A DNA stretch of 52,544 nucleotides from positions 1 to 52,544 of the forward strand of contig JAJZRA010000008.1 in the NCBI GenBank assembly GCA_021847485.1, written 5' to 3'. Position numbers and translations under genes: made by a program. This DNA comes from a bacterium. GTDB lineage: Bacteria > Elusimicrobiota > Elusimicrobia > Elusimicrobiales > UBA9959. The notes below the pieces were generated by a model that ran no database searches, was not told the DNA's origin, and worked only from the letters and a program-made list of their open reading frames with translations. Below are positions 23,644-33,828 of this stretch, in pieces. Within the stretch, counting starts at the first letter, position 1. Every line of letters begins with the position of its first letter.

Positions 23644-24453
23644 ATGGCCACCAAGATACACCCCACCGCCGTAATAGACCCCAAGGCGCAGATCGACAAC
23701 GACGTGGAGATCGGGCCCCTCACCGTCATCGGCGAGGACGTGCGCATAGGCGCCGGCACCAAGATCGGCCCGCACTGCATCCTCGAGTTCTGTACCGTCG
23801 GCAAGAACAACCTGTTCACCGGCGCGGCCTACGTGGGCATGCCCCCGCAGGACTGGAGCTACAAGGGCGAGCGCAAGCTCTTCATAATGGGCGACAACAA
23901 CGTCATCCGCGAGAACGTCACGCTGCACCGCGGCGCGCATTCCGACACGACCGAGATGGGCAGCAACTGCATGCTGATGGCCAACACGCACCTCGGCCAC
24001 GACTGCCGCGTCGGCAACAACGTAGTGATGGTCAACTGCGCCTCGGCCGCCGGCCACGTCGAGATAGGCGACCGCGCCCTGATCAGCGGCCTCGCCGGCA
24101 TCCACCAGTTCACCCGCATCGGCAAGTTCGCGATGATCTCCGGCGGCGGCATGGTCAACCAGGACATCATCCCCTACGTCACCGCCCAGGGCGACCGCGC
24201 CCGCCCGGTGGCGCTGAACCTCGTAGGCATGAAGCGCAACGGCTTCACGCGCGAGCAGATCAAGGCCGTCAAGCACGTCTTCAAGACGCTGTTCTTCCGC
24301 GGCCTGCTGCTGAAGGACGCGATAGTCCGGCTGCGCGGCGAGAACCTGCCGCCGGAAGCCTCGCTGATACTGGACTTCGTGGAGGCCTCCAAGCGCGGCG
24401 TGGCCCGCCCCCGCCGCAGCGCGGGCTCGCTGGAGAAGGACCTCGCCGACTGA
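23644..24453 (+). CDS. lpxA: UDP-N-acetylglucosamine O-acyltransferase
   Basis: The 269-aa protein consists of hexapeptide repeats (beta helix, residues 5-180) and a helical C-terminal domain. NTHLGHDCRVGN carries the catalytic base H119, and GIHQFTRIGK and GDRARPVALN are LpxA signatures. It catalyses the first, reversible acylation of UDP-GlcNAc. AAGGAG precedes the start. The TGA overlaps the lpxI ATG. Confidence 0.96.
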   Translation: MATKIHPTAVIDPKAQIDNDVEIGPLTVIGEDVRIGAGTKIGPHCILEFCTVGKNNLFTGAAYVGMPPQDWSYKGERKLFIMGDNNVIRENVTLHRGAHSDTTEMGSNCMLMANTHLGHDCRVGNNVVMVNCASAAGHVEIGDRALISGLAGIHQFTRIGKFAMISGGGMVNQDIIPYVTAQGDRARPVALNLVGMKRNGFTREQIKAVKHVFKTLFFRGLLLKDAIVRLRGENLPPEASLILDFVEASKRGVARPRRSAGSLEKDLAD

Positions 24454-25286
24454 TGGGCGAACGGATAGGCATCATCGCCGGCGGCGGGAGCTTCCCGCTG
24501 CTGTTCGCGGCCGAGGCCAAGAAAGCCGGCCGCGAGGTCTGCGTCGCCGCGCTCGACGGCATAACCGACAAGGCCATAGAGAAGGACGCGGCGGCCGCGG
24601 CCTGGTTCCGGCTCGGCAACGTCGGCGGGCCGATAGCCTTCCTGAAGGAGCAGGGCGTGAAGCGCACGCTGCTGGCCGGCTCGGTGCCGCACGTCTCCGT
24701 CTTCGGCGGCATCGTCCCGGACCTGCGCGGCGCGAAGCTCCTCTTCAGGCTGCGCGACAAGAAGGCCAACGCCATCTTCGCCGCGATAGCCGAGGAGCTG
24801 GCCTCCGACGGCATAGAGGTGGCGAGCTCCGCCACGCTGCTCGAGCACCTGCTGGTGAAGCCCGGCGTGCTCGCCGGGCGCCATATAGATTCCGCCACCC
24901 TCAAGACCGCGGCCTACGGCTGGAAGGCCGCCAAAGCGCTGGCCGCGCTGGATATAGGCCTCACCGTGGTCCTGCGCGACCAGGTCGTGGTCGCCGCCGA
25001 GGGCATCGAGGGCACCGACGAGTGCATAAAGCGCGCCGGCGCCCTCACCCGCGAGAAGGGCGGCGAACTGACCGTGGTTAAAGTCGCGCGCCCGGACCAG
25101 GACATGCGCTTCGACCTGCCGGTGGCCGGCGCCCGCACGCTGCGCGTCATGAAGGAGTCGGGGGCCGCGACGCTGGTCCTCGAGGCCGGCAGGACGCTGA
25201 TACTCGGCATGGAAGATTTCCTCGCCGCCGCCAAGGAGACCGGCATAACCGTTCTCGGCGCCGAGGACGGCACTTTCGGGTCCTGA
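24453..25286 (+). CDS. lpxI: UDP-2,3-diacylglucosamine pyrophosphatase LpxI
   Basis: The 277-aa protein has the LpxI opening IGIIAGGGSFPLLFAAEAKK, the central LLEHLLVKPGVL region and a C-terminal domain with GTDECIKRAG and DMRFDLPVAG. LpxI makes lipid X from UDP-diacylglucosamine and replaces LpxH in many lineages outside the gamma-proteobacteria. No lpxH-like phosphoesterase is present in the window. It starts within the lpxA stop codon (TGATG). Confidence 0.93.
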   Translation: MGERIGIIAGGGSFPLLFAAEAKKAGREVCVAALDGITDKAIEKDAAAAAWFRLGNVGGPIAFLKEQGVKRTLLAGSVPHVSVFGGIVPDLRGAKLLFRLRDKKANAIFAAIAEELASDGIEVASSATLLEHLLVKPGVLAGRHIDSATLKTAAYGWKAAKALAALDIGLTVVLRDQVVVAAEGIEGTDECIKRAGALTREKGGELTVVKVARPDQDMRFDLPVAGARTLRVMKESGAATLVLEAGRTLILGMEDFLAAAKETGITVLGAEDGTFGS

Positions 25287-25316
25287 CCCCCGGACCCGCG
25301 GACACCCCAGGGACGG

Positions 25317-25964
25317 ATGAACGAACTTCTCTACAGGAACTCCCCCGCGCACTGGCTGCTGCCGCTGCTGGCGCGCCTCTATATCCGTTTCCTCGGCCTC
25401 ACCTCCAGCATCGCTATAAAAGGACGGAAAGACTACCCGGGCCCTGCCGTCTACGCCCTCTGGCACCGGCAGGAGGTGCTGATGATCTGGCTGCACCGCA
25501 ACCGCGGCCTGGCCGGGCTGGTCAGCCAGAGCAAGGACGGCGAGTACATGGCCCGCATCCTGCTCGGCATGGGCTTCAACGTGATCCGCGGCTCCTCCAC
25601 CACCGGCGGCTCGCAGGCGCTGCGCGCGCTCACCAAGGCGGCCCGGGCCGGCTACTCCATAGCCGTCACGCCCGACGGCCCCAAGGGACCGATCTTCAAG
25701 GTGCACCCCGGGATCATCTTCATCGCGCAGAAGGCCGGCGTACCCATAATCCCCGCCGCCTGCGCCCTTTCCAACAAGAAGATACTGCGCAGCTGGGATA
25801 AGTACCAGTTCCCGCTGCCTTTCGGCCGGATAGAGGCCGTCTACGGCGAACCGATCCGCGTGGCCGGGACCGACGACGTCGCGGCCAAGGCGGCCGAAGT
25901 GGAGAACGCGCTGAACCGGCTGACCGAAGAGGCCGAGGCGCTGCTGGCAGGGGGACGGGGATGA
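25317..25964 (+). CDS. DUF374 / lysophospholipid acyltransferase-family protein
   Basis: The 215-aa protein shows the DUF374 pattern: ALWHRQEVLM with the catalytic histidine, VIRGSSTTGGSQALRAL, and TPDGPKGP, which together form the LPLAT-like acyl-acceptor site. One membrane-associated hydrophobic N-terminal segment is seen. In lipid A operons this family is thought to add a secondary acyl chain or Kdo-lipid acylation in place of LpxL; this is inference from context. It shares an ATGA overlap with the cyclase gene downstream. Confidence 0.85.
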   Translation: MNELLYRNSPAHWLLPLLARLYIRFLGLTSSIAIKGRKDYPGPAVYALWHRQEVLMIWLHRNRGLAGLVSQSKDGEYMARILLGMGFNVIRGSSTTGGSQALRALTKAARAGYSIAVTPDGPKGPIFKVHPGIIFIAQKAGVPIIPAACALSNKKILRSWDKYQFPLPFGRIEAVYGEPIRVAGTDDVAAKAAEVENALNRLTEEAEALLAGGRG

Positions 25965-27529
25965 GCGGGACCGCTTACGATATGAACCTTTTCGCCGACG
26001 CGCTGCTGGAGAAATGCGCCCGCCGCAAGCTCGGGCTGAAGGCCACGCTGGAGGCGTTCCTGCCCCCGGTGGCGGCCAGGCTCGGCGCCGCGGCGGCGGC
26101 CGTGGAGACCCTCAACGAGGACCTGGACCGCGAGACCTTCAGCTGGAAGTCGTCTCCCGCCTTCGACCTGGCAGGGACCCCCGGCAGAACGGCGCTGCGC
26201 GAGTCGCGCGGCCTGCGCTGGCTCTCCCGCCCGCTCGACCTCGACGGCCGGCGCGTGGGCACCCTCGCCTTCGGCTTCCGCGACCGGCCAGGCCCGGAGC
26301 TGCCGGAACTGCTGGACGCGGTCTGCGAGGAGCTCGACGGCGTGCTCTGGGGCGTGCACAGCGCGGCGGTCAAGCAGAAGCTGATGGAGCGCATCACCCG
26401 CTGCCTGACCCGCAGCGTGCTGCGCGAGGGCATCGACGAGGCGGTGAAGGCGCTGCACCGGGAGGTCCCGTTCCGCCACCTCGGCCTGGTCTACCGCAAC
26501 GAGGACGCCGCCGAGGGGGAGCGCATCCAGTACCGCGTCTACCGCGGCCCGCGCGGCGCCTACGACTCCGAGCTGCGCCCCCATCCCACGCTCAACCGCG
26601 CGATAGGCAAGCTCGGCATACGGCTGCTGGACCCGCAGCAGCGCAACGTGCGCCGCATCCTGGGCCTGCGCGACGGCGTCTCTTTCACGCTGGACGGCCA
26701 GGCCGCCGGCGCCGGCCAGCTGGGCAAGCTGGTGGTGGAGGCCGACGGCGGCCTCTCCACGCTGGGCCGCGACCTGATGCAGATCTTCGCCAACTCGGTC
26801 AGCCAGCGCCTGATAGACTATAACCGCGAGCGCCGCCACCTGGCCAAGTTCTTCTCCCCCGAGACCGTCTCCCGCCTGCTGCGCGACCGCCATTACATGC
26901 TCAAGCACCTCTCCCCGCGGGTGGAGACCTTCGCGATCCTCTACGTCGACATCAATTCGTTCACCAAGATCTGCGAGAAGGGGCTGCGCACTCCCGCGAA
27001 AGTGGGCGAGTTCGTCGACCGCTGGAGCGAGGGCGCGGTACGCATAGTCTGGGCGCACGGCGGGGTCTTCGACAAGATGGTCGGCGACTGCGTGATAGCG
27101 CATTTCGGCCCGCCGTTCTTCGAGAGACCCCAGGCCGCCTGCGCCCGCGAGGCCGCGCTGGCCGCGCTGGAGATACAGGATTTCACCGCCGCCCTGGGCC
27201 GGCTGCCGCAGTACCGCGGCCTCGCGGCCAGGGTCAAGGCGAAGGGCCTCGGCGTGGCCGCCGGCATCAACCTCTGCCCGGCCGCCGTGGGCCTGTTCGG
27301 CCCGAACCACGATTTCACCGCCTTCTCGAGCGGCATGAACCAGGCGGCCCGCCTGCAGTCCAAGGCCGGCTTCCGCGAGACCCTCGTGATGGCCGGCGCC
27401 CGCGACGCCATGCTCCGTCAGGGCGAAGCCGGGGGGCTGGCCTTCGAGGGCCCCTACGAGACGGAGGCCAAGAACGTGGCGAAGCCGCTGCGCTATTACC
27501 GGCTGAAGCGCCGCGGCGCGGGCCGCTGA
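25961..27529 (+). CDS. Class III (adenylate-type) nucleotidyl cyclase with N-terminal sensor domains
   Basis: The 522-aa protein has a GAF-like N-terminal sensor region (about 1-290) and a class III cyclase domain (about 305-515). [11 protein letters not shown] and [14 protein letters not shown] hold the two metal-binding aspartates; the lysine of DKMVGD and the aspartate of HDFTAF are the adenine-choosing pair, and MNQAARL supplies the transition-state Asn and Arg. The usual IGD before the VN is changed to FSS. It probably makes cAMP. There is no membrane segment. A cyclic-nucleotide-binding protein is encoded at 36359 and could be its effector. Confidence 0.87.
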   Translation: MSGTAYDMNLFADALLEKCARRKLGLKATLEAFLPPVAARLGAAAAAVETLNEDLDRETFSWKSSPAFDLAGTPGRTALRESRGLRWLSRPLDLDGRRVGTLAFGFRDRPGPELPELLDAVCEELDGVLWGVHSAAVKQKLMERITRCLTRSVLREGIDEAVKALHREVPFRHLGLVYRNEDAAEGERIQYRVYRGPRGAYDSELRPHPTLNRAIGKLGIRLLDPQQRNVRRILGLRDGVSFTLDGQAAGAGQLGKLVVEADGGLSTLGRDLMQIFANSVSQRLIDYNRERRHLAKFFSPETVSRLLRDRHYMLKHLSPRVETFAILYVDINSFTKICEKGLRTPAKVGEFVDRWSEGAVRIVWAHGGVFDKMVGDCVIAHFGPPFFERPQAACAREAALAALEIQDFTAALGRLPQYRGLAARVKAKGLGVAAGINLCPAAVGLFGPNHDFTAFSSGMNQAARLQSKAGFRETLVMAGARDAMLRQGEAGGLAFEGPYETEAKNVAKPLRYYRLKRRGAGR

Positions 27530-27557
27530 ACCCGCCGGGCGGGGCCCGGACCTCATC

Positions 27558-29462
27558 ATGGACCAGAACAACGACACCCAGCTCCTCACCGACCAGGACC
27601 TCTACCTCTTCAACGAGGGCAATCACCTGCGCCTCTACGGGAAGCTCGGCGCGCACCAGGAGACCCGCGGCGGGGCGGAGGGCACCGGCTTCGCCGTCTG
27701 GGCCCCGAACGCCGCGCAGGTGTTCGTCATCGGCGACTTCAACGGTTGGAACAGGGAGTCGCACCCGCTGAAGGCGCGCGGTTCTTCCGGCATCTGGGAA
27801 GGCTTCATCCCCGGCGTCAGGGAAGGCTGTAACTACAAGTACTATATCGTGTCCCGCTACGGCGGCCACCGCGCCGAGAAGGCCGACCCGTTCGCCTTCT
27901 GCTCCGAGACCCCGCCCAAGACCGCCTCGGTGGTGCGTTCGCTGGACTACGAGTGGGGCGACGCGGAATGGATGAAGACCCGCGCGGCGAAGAACGGCCT
28001 GAAGAGCCCCGTCTCCATCTACGAGGTGCACCTCGGCTCCTGGATGCGCGTCCCCGAGGAGGGCGACCGCCCGCTGACCTACCGCGAGCTCGCCGACAAG
28101 CTGACCGCCTACGTCAAGGACGCCGGCTTCAGCCACGTCGAGTTCCTGCCGGTCACGGAACACCCCTTCTACGGCTCGTGGGGCTACCAGACGATAGGCT
28201 ATTTCTCTCCCACCAGCCGCTACGGCTCGCCGCAGGACCTGATGTACCTGATAGACCGCCTGCACCGGGCCGGCATAGGCGTGATCCTGGACTGGGTGCC
28301 GGCGCATTTCCCCACCGACCCGCACGGCCTGGCTTTCTTCGACGGCACGCACCTCTACGAGCACGCCGACCCGCGCCAGGGCTTCCACCCCGACTGGAAG
28401 AGCTCCATCTTCAACTTCGGCCGCAACGAGGTGAAGAGCTTCCTGCTGAGCTCGGCGATGTTCTGGCTGGACAAGTACCACGCGGACGGCCTGCGCGTGG
28501 ACGCCGTGGCCTCGATGCTCTACCTCGACTACTCCCGCAAGGCGGGCGAGTGGGTGCCGAACAAGCACGGCGGCAACGAGAACCTGGAGGCTATCGCTTT
28601 CCTGAAGCAGTTCAACCACGTCGTCTACGAGCATTACCCGGACGCGCAGACCTACGCCGAGGAATCCACCGCCTGGCCGATGGTCTCGCGCCCGACCTAC
28701 CTCGGCGGCCTCGGCTTCGGGCTGAAGTGGGACATGGGCTGGATGCACGACACGCTGCACTATTTCGCCAAGGACCCGGTGTACCGCAAGTACCACCACA
28801 ACGACCTGACGTTCCGCATGCTCTACGCGTGGGGCGAGAACTTCGTGCTGCCGCTCTCGCACGACGAGGTGGTGCACGGCAAGGGCTCGCTGATGCAGAA
28901 GATGGCCGGCGACGACTGGCAGAAGTTCGCCAACCTCCGCCTGCTCTACGGCGCGATGTACGCGCAGCCGGGCCAGAAACTCATGTTCATGGGCGGAGAG
29001 TTCGCGCAGTGGCGCGAATGGAGCCACGACCGGAGCCTGGACTGGCACCAGGCCGGCCACGGCCCGCACGCCGGCATGCTGCGCTGGGTGAAGGACCTCA
29101 ACGCGCTGTACCGCCGCGAGCCGGCCATGCACGAGCTCAACTGCAGCCCGTCCGGCTTCGAGTGGATAGACGCCAACGATTCGCAGCAGAGCGTGGCGGC
29201 CTTCCTGCGCAAGGACGCCTCCGGGCGCGCGGTGCTGGCCGTCTTCAACTACACGCCGCTGGCGCGGCTGGACTACCGCGTCGGCGTGCCGAAGGACTGC
29301 TTCTGGAAGGAGCTCCTGAACAGCGACGCCCCGGATTACTGGGGCGGCGGCATGGGCAACTTCGGCGGCGCGCAGGCCGAGGCGGCGCCCGCCCACGGAC
29401 GTCCGTATTCGCTCAGGATCACGCTGCCGCCGCTGTCGGCGCTGTTCTTCAGTCCGGAGTAG
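27558..29462 (+). CDS. glgB: 1,4-alpha-glucan branching enzyme
   Basis: The 634-aa protein has an N-terminal CBM48 ([18 protein letters not shown]), a GH13 barrel and a C-terminal all-beta domain. The nucleophile aspartate lies in [18 protein letters not shown], the acid/base glutamate in YAEESTAWP and the stabiliser in [11 protein letters not shown]. It makes alpha-1,6 branches in glycogen. No other glycogen gene is close; it stands between a signalling gene and lipid A genes, on the same strand. Confidence 0.95.
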   Translation: MDQNNDTQLLTDQDLYLFNEGNHLRLYGKLGAHQETRGGAEGTGFAVWAPNAAQVFVIGDFNGWNRESHPLKARGSSGIWEGFIPGVREGCNYKYYIVSRYGGHRAEKADPFAFCSETPPKTASVVRSLDYEWGDAEWMKTRAAKNGLKSPVSIYEVHLGSWMRVPEEGDRPLTYRELADKLTAYVKDAGFSHVEFLPVTEHPFYGSWGYQTIGYFSPTSRYGSPQDLMYLIDRLHRAGIGVILDWVPAHFPTDPHGLAFFDGTHLYEHADPRQGFHPDWKSSIFNFGRNEVKSFLLSSAMFWLDKYHADGLRVDAVASMLYLDYSRKAGEWVPNKHGGNENLEAIAFLKQFNHVVYEHYPDAQTYAEESTAWPMVSRPTYLGGLGFGLKWDMGWMHDTLHYFAKDPVYRKYHHNDLTFRMLYAWGENFVLPLSHDEVVHGKGSLMQKMAGDDWQKFANLRLLYGAMYAQPGQKLMFMGGEFAQWREWSHDRSLDWHQAGHGPHAGMLRWVKDLNALYRREPAMHELNCSPSGFEWIDANDSQQSVAAFLRKDASGRAVLAVFNYTPLARLDYRVGVPKDCFWKELLNSDAPDYWGGGMGNFGGAQAEAAPAHGRPYSLRITLPPLSALFFSPE

Positions 29463-29493
29463 CGGCGGCGAGCCCCCAATCCCCCATTTTTAG

Positions 29494-29499
29494 TAGAAT
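29494..29499 (+). promoter_or_regulatory. -10 element (TAGAAT) before the Gfo/Idh-lpxB-msbA group
   Basis: TAGAAT occurs in the AT-rich run TTTTTAGTAGAATAATAAG, 60 bases before the ATG at 29560. It is the likely internal promoter for the distal lipid A genes. No clear -35 box is seen. Confidence 0.5.
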
Positions 29500-29559
29500 A
29501 ATAAGATAGGCCGGGCCGGAAAGCCCGGGCCAGGCGGCATTTTAGTTCCAGAGGACACC

Positions 29560-30630
29560 ATGGCTGAAAAAGAAAAGAAACTCCGTTTCGGCGTAGTCGG
29601 GGCCGGCAAGCTCGGCGGCTTCCACACCCGCACCCTTTCCACGATGCCCGAGGTAGAGCTGGTGGGCGTCTCCGATCCCAACCTGCTGCGCGCGCAGGTG
29701 CTGGCCTGGCGCTACAACTGCGTGGCCTACAAGACCATGGACGAGCTGCTCAACCAGGTGGACGCGCTCGTGATAGCCGCCCCGACCGAGTACCACGCGG
29801 AGCTGGGCGTCAAGGCGCTGTCGGCGGGCGTGCACGTGCTGATGGAGAAGCCGATCACGAACTCCGAGGAGGGCGCCCGCAAGCTGCTCGAGCTCTCCGA
29901 GAAGAACAAGGTCGTGCTGCAGGTAGGCCACAGCGAGCGCTTCAACGCCGCCGTCGTCGAGACGCTGAAGCACGTCAAGAACCCGCGCTACGTCACCATC
30001 GAGCGCCTCGGGCCCTTCGACCCGCGCGTAGCCGCTACCGGCGTCACGCTGGACCTGATGATCCACGACCTCGACATCATCCTGACGATGATAGACTCCG
30101 AGATCGAGAGCTTCGAGGCCATCGGCGCCAGCATGCTCTCCAACCACGAGGACATCTCCAACGTCCGGCTCAAGTTCAAGAACGGCTGCGTCGCCGATAT
30201 CACCGCCAGCCGCGCCAGCATGGAGGCCTCCCGCCGCATGCGCATCTACCAGCAGGACGCCTACATCTCGGTGGACTACGTCAGCGCGAAGCTGAAGATC
30301 TACACCAAGAAGGTCCCGGTGATCCGCTCGCTCAAGGACATAGACGTGGCCTTCCCGAAGTTCGCGCCGAAGCAGCCCATCCGCGAGGAACTCGCGCATT
30401 TCATAGACTGCATCAGGACCTCCAAGACCCCCACGCCCAGCGGCGAGAAGGGCCTGAAGGCGCTGCGCCTCGCGCTCGACATCACCGACAAGATGCGCCG
30501 CTTCGAGGTGTCCGGCGCCAAGACCGAGGAATCCCCCGAGTCGCTGGCCGGCACGCTCTCCGACATCGGCAAGGTCACCAAGGTGCTGGTGGAGGAAGGC
30601 CTCAAGAACGCCGGCATCGACAAGCACTAG
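29560..30630 (+). CDS. Gfo/Idh/MocA-family NAD(P)-dependent oxidoreductase
   Basis: The 356-aa protein has a Rossmann fold (FGVVGAGKLGGFHTRTL), the MEKPI motif with the conserved lysine, and LMIHDLDIIL with the active-site histidine-aspartate of the sugar-dehydrogenase branch. Relatives lie between lpxI or lpxA and lpxB in many genomes. One known relative, GnnA, oxidises UDP-GlcNAc for 2,3-diamino-sugar lipid A, but the required aminotransferase GnnB is absent here, so I do not use that name. It sits on the same strand as lpxB. Confidence 0.85.
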   Translation: MAEKEKKLRFGVVGAGKLGGFHTRTLSTMPEVELVGVSDPNLLRAQVLAWRYNCVAYKTMDELLNQVDALVIAAPTEYHAELGVKALSAGVHVLMEKPITNSEEGARKLLELSEKNKVVLQVGHSERFNAAVVETLKHVKNPRYVTIERLGPFDPRVAATGVTLDLMIHDLDIILTMIDSEIESFEAIGASMLSNHEDISNVRLKFKNGCVADITASRASMEASRRMRIYQQDAYISVDYVSAKLKIYTKKVPVIRSLKDIDVAFPKFAPKQPIREELAHFIDCIRTSKTPTPSGEKGLKALRLALDITDKMRRFEVSGAKTEESPESLAGTLSDIGKVTKVLVEEGLKNAGIDKH

Positions 30631-30638
30631 CGTCCCCG

Positions 30639-30674
30639 CCCGGGCGCCCGCGCGCCCGGCACGGCGCCTTTTTT
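30639..30674 (+). terminator. Weak hairpin with downstream T-run between the oxidoreductase gene and lpxB
   Basis: CCGGGCG pairs with CGCCCGG across six bases (30640-30659), and a T6 run ends at 30674. The run lies nine bases past the stem, so this is a poor intrinsic terminator. It may attenuate rather than stop transcription. Confidence 0.25.
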
Positions 30675-30678
30675 ACCT

Positions 30679-31827
30679 ATGGCTAAGATCGCACCCACGA
30701 ACAAGAACATCCTGATAGTCGCCGGGGACCCCTCCGGCGACCTGCACGCCGCCAGCCTGATCAAGGAGCTGCGCGCCAAGGACCCCGAGATCACCGTCAC
30801 CTCCATCGGCGGCGTCCGCATGCAGGAGGTCTCGACCCACTTCATCTACAACCTGGTCTCGGTGGGCGCCGTCGGCTTCTCGGAACCTTTCAAACACTTC
30901 TTCCTGTGGCTCAAGCTGATCCGGCTGATCCGCCGCTACATGGAGGAGAGGCGCCCCGCCTGCGTGATCGCGGTGGACTTCTACGGCTTCAACCACCAGG
31001 TGCTGGGCCTCGCCGCGCACCGCAAGATCCCGGCCTTCTACTACATCAGCCCGCAGGTCTGGGCCAGCCGCCCGGGCCGCGCCGCGAAGATAGCCAAGCT
31101 GACCCGCGAGATCTTCGTGATCTTCCCGTTCGAGGAAGGCCTCTACAAGAAGGTCCGCGGCAACGCCACGTTCGTCGGCCACCCGCTGCTGGACATCATG
31201 CCCCAGCCGGAACCCCGCGCGACCGCGCCCGAGAACGGCGAGTGGCGCATCGGCATCCTGCCCGGCTCCCGCAAGACCGAGATCTACCGGCACCTGCCGC
31301 TGTTCGTGAAGGCCTTCTACCGCATCAAGGAAGCCCACCCGAAGGCCAAGGCCTACCTGTTCGCCGTGCCGGAATTCCCGGACGAGAACATAGTGCCCGC
31401 GCTCGAGAGCGTGGAGAAGTACTGGTCCAAGGACATCGAGATCGTGCGCGAGAAGGACTACAAGGTGCGCGCGCAGCTGGACTTCGCGTTCACCTGCTCC
31501 GGCACGGCCACGCTGGAGAACGCGCTGCTCGGCGTGCCGATGGCGGTGGCCTACCGCATGCCCAAGCTCACTTTCGAGATCGCCAAGCGCGTGGTGAAGA
31601 CCCCCTATATCTCGCTCGTCAACATCCTGCTCAAGCGCCCCGCCGTCAAGGAGCTGATCCAGGAGAAGGCCACGGTGGACGACCTGGCGCAGGAGGCCTT
31701 CGCCTTCATCAACAACCCGGCGAAGATGCGCGCCGCGCGGACGGAGCTGACCGGCCTGCGCGATATGCTGGGCTCCCACGGCGCCGCCGGCCGCGCCGCG
31801 GACAAGATCCTCACCTACCTGAGCTGA
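30679..31827 (+). CDS. lpxB: Lipid-A-disaccharide synthase
   Basis: The 382-aa GT19 enzyme opens with ILIVAGDPSGDLHAASLI and has YYISPQVWASRPGR and LPGSRKTEI, the family signatures. SPQVWAW-type residues bind the acceptor. It joins lipid X to UDP-diacylglucosamine at the inner membrane. The start is 11 bases past a T-run. It is followed by the exporter gene after three bases. Confidence 0.96.
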   Translation: MAKIAPTNKNILIVAGDPSGDLHAASLIKELRAKDPEITVTSIGGVRMQEVSTHFIYNLVSVGAVGFSEPFKHFFLWLKLIRLIRRYMEERRPACVIAVDFYGFNHQVLGLAAHRKIPAFYYISPQVWASRPGRAAKIAKLTREIFVIFPFEEGLYKKVRGNATFVGHPLLDIMPQPEPRATAPENGEWRIGILPGSRKTEIYRHLPLFVKAFYRIKEAHPKAKAYLFAVPEFPDENIVPALESVEKYWSKDIEIVREKDYKVRAQLDFAFTCSGTATLENALLGVPMAVAYRMPKLTFEIAKRVVKTPYISLVNILLKRPAVKELIQEKATVDDLAQEAFAFINNPAKMRAARTELTGLRDMLGSHGAAGRAADKILTYLS

Positions 31828-31830
31828 ACG

Positions 31831-33594
31831 ATGACGGAACACCACCACAGGCAGGCCCCCGACAAGGCCAGGATGAAGGTCCTGGCCAAGGCGCTGATAA
31901 AGTACCTCAGGCCGTACAAGGCCCGCCTGCTGCAGGCGGCCGTCTCCATGATCGTGCTGGCCGCCATCAAGAACGCGGTCATCTACATCTCCGGCCCCGT
32001 GATCCAGGGCGTGTTCGTCAACAAGGACATGCACATGCTGCGGCTGATCGTGATCGGCCTGCCGCTGCTGTTCACGCTGCGCATGCTGGTCGAGTACGCC
32101 AACGGCTACCTGATGAGCTGGGTGGGCCAGCGCGCCGTGCAGGACATCCGCGGGGACCTGTTCGAGCACATCCACCGGCTGTCGCTGGAATTCTACTGGC
32201 GCAAGCGGTCCTCGGACGTGATGAGCCGCGTCATCAACGACCTCAACAACGTGCAGAGCACCGTCCAGTTCATCCCGCTCTACGGCATCCGCGACGTGCT
32301 GACGGTCGTGGCCTGCGTGGCGCTGCTGTTCTATATCAACTGGAAGCTCGCGCTGATAGCCGTGCTGGTCCTGCCGGCGATCGCGGCGCTGCTCGGCGTG
32401 CTGGGCAAGAAGATGCGCAAGGCCTCGGCCGAGAGCAACGTGATCGTGGGCGAGATCTCCCACCGCTTCCAGGAGAGCCTGCAGGGCATCACGGTCGTGA
32501 AGGCCTTCAACTACGAGGACCAGGCGATCGCCCGCTTCAAGCTCTCCAACGACGCCTACTTCTCCAAGATGATGCGCTACCTGCGCGCCACCGCGATGAG
32601 CGGCCCGGTCATGGAGTTCATCAGCGGCATGGTGCTGATCGCGATCATCTACCTGAGCGGGCGCGCCATCTTCGACGGCACGATGACGACCGCCCACTTC
32701 TTTTCGTTCATCGCCGCCTACGTGACCGCCTACGTGCCGCTCAAGAACATCGGCAACATGAACTCGAAGCTGCAGCAGGGCATGGCCGCCTGGGAGCGCA
32801 TCTACCAGATCCTCGAGGAGAGGCCGGCGGTCGTGGTCAAGACCGAGACCAAGAACATCGACCAGCTGGCCGGCCGCATAGAGTTCAAGGGCGTCGGCTA
32901 CAAGTACCCGTCGCGGGACACGCAGGTGCTCAAGGACCTGTCGTTCACGATAAACCCCGGCGAGGTCGCGGCGTTCGTCGGCCCGTCCGGCTCCGGCAAG
33001 ACGACGATCGTCCACATGCTGCTGCGTTTCTTCGACCCGGTCTCGGGCCGCATCGAAGTGGACGGCCACGACATGCTGGACCTGGACACGACCGACCTGC
33101 GCGCGCACATGGGCCTGGTGACGCAGGACACGATCCTTTTCGACGACTCGGTCTACAAGAACATCACTATAGGCCGCCCCGGCGCCTCGATGGACGAGGT
33201 GATAGAGGCGGCCAAGGCGGCCGACGCGCACGCCTTCATAGAGGCGATGCCGCAGGGCTACGAGACCGTGCTCGGAGAGCGCGGCGTGAAGCTCTCCGGA
33301 GGCCAGCGCCAGCGCCTGGCGATAGCCCGCGCGATCATCAAGAAGCCGAAGATCCTGCTGCTGGACGAGGCGACCTCCAACCTCGACACCGCCAGCGAGC
33401 AGGCCGTGCAGGGCGCCATCGAGCGCATCCTCGGCGGGCGCACCGTGGTGATGGTGGCGCACCGGCTGTCCACGGTGAAGAACGCCGACAAGATCTTCGT
33501 TCTCAAGAAGGGCGAGCTGGCGGAGACCGGCACGCACGAGGAACTGCTCAGGCTCGGGGGCATCTACAAGGGCCTCTACGAGGCGCAGACGTAA
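31831..33594 (+). CDS. msbA: MsbA-like lipid A/lipid ABC exporter
   Basis: The 587-aa half transporter has a six-helix membrane domain (about 25-320) and an ATPase domain with Walker A GPSGSGKTT, signature LSGGQRQRLAIARA and Walker B ILLLDEATSNLD. Its place directly behind lpxB supports flipping of core-lipid A across the inner membrane, although the family also exports other substrates. No kdtA or lpxK is found in the window, so the pathway is completed elsewhere. Confidence 0.88.
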   Translation: MTEHHHRQAPDKARMKVLAKALIKYLRPYKARLLQAAVSMIVLAAIKNAVIYISGPVIQGVFVNKDMHMLRLIVIGLPLLFTLRMLVEYANGYLMSWVGQRAVQDIRGDLFEHIHRLSLEFYWRKRSSDVMSRVINDLNNVQSTVQFIPLYGIRDVLTVVACVALLFYINWKLALIAVLVLPAIAALLGVLGKKMRKASAESNVIVGEISHRFQESLQGITVVKAFNYEDQAIARFKLSNDAYFSKMMRYLRATAMSGPVMEFISGMVLIAIIYLSGRAIFDGTMTTAHFFSFIAAYVTAYVPLKNIGNMNSKLQQGMAAWERIYQILEERPAVVVKTETKNIDQLAGRIEFKGVGYKYPSRDTQVLKDLSFTINPGEVAAFVGPSGSGKTTIVHMLLRFFDPVSGRIEVDGHDMLDLDTTDLRAHMGLVTQDTILFDDSVYKNITIGRPGASMDEVIEAAKAADAHAFIEAMPQGYETVLGERGVKLSGGQRQRLAIARAIIKKPKILLLDEATSNLDTASEQAVQGAIERILGGRTVVMVAHRLSTVKNADKIFVLKKGELAETGTHEELLRLGGIYKGLYEAQT

Positions 33595-33828
33595 CCACCT
33601 ACGGGCCGCCCTGCAGGCACCCCGGGAGCGATTTTAGGGCGCAGGGCCAAGGTCCGGAGCGGACCGCCTATCATTAAGGCGGCGGCGGAGTTGTCTGAGC
33701 GAGGCACTGTGTGCCGAGCGAGTTCTCCGCCGGCGTAGGACCGCAGGCCCTCTTCTGCCGCGCCCGCTTATGAGCGAGCGGGGTGCCTGCAGGGCGGCAG
33801 CGCCCGCGATTATTACGGGATCCGGTTT
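33595..33828. repeat. Nested inverted-repeat element between msbA and the ZIP gene
   Basis: The 234-base gap has no gene. Its outer arms, 33605-33624 and 33779-33798, are a perfect 20-bp inverted repeat. Inside are CGGCGGAG/CTCCGCCG (33683-33690, 33725-33732), an apical GGCAC-TGT-GTGCC (33703-33715) and two side hairpins (33651-33665, 33664-33682). The whole could fold as one branched stem of about 194 nt. It lacks an open frame and a T-run. It resembles a small non-autonomous element or a structured RNA; its centre is similar to a hairpin in the lpxD-lpxC gap. Confidence 0.75.

Noticed and set aside
29560-30630. Naming the oxidoreductase GnnA
   Set aside because: The required partner aminotransferase GnnB is not next to it, and the family is too broad to name from sequence alone.
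30673-33537. 954-codon open frame on the minus strand opposite lpxB and msbA
   Set aside because: It is a mirror frame of two well-identified genes; the composition (His, Val, Arg, Asp rich) is typical of antisense frames in GC-rich DNA and no domain is recognisable.
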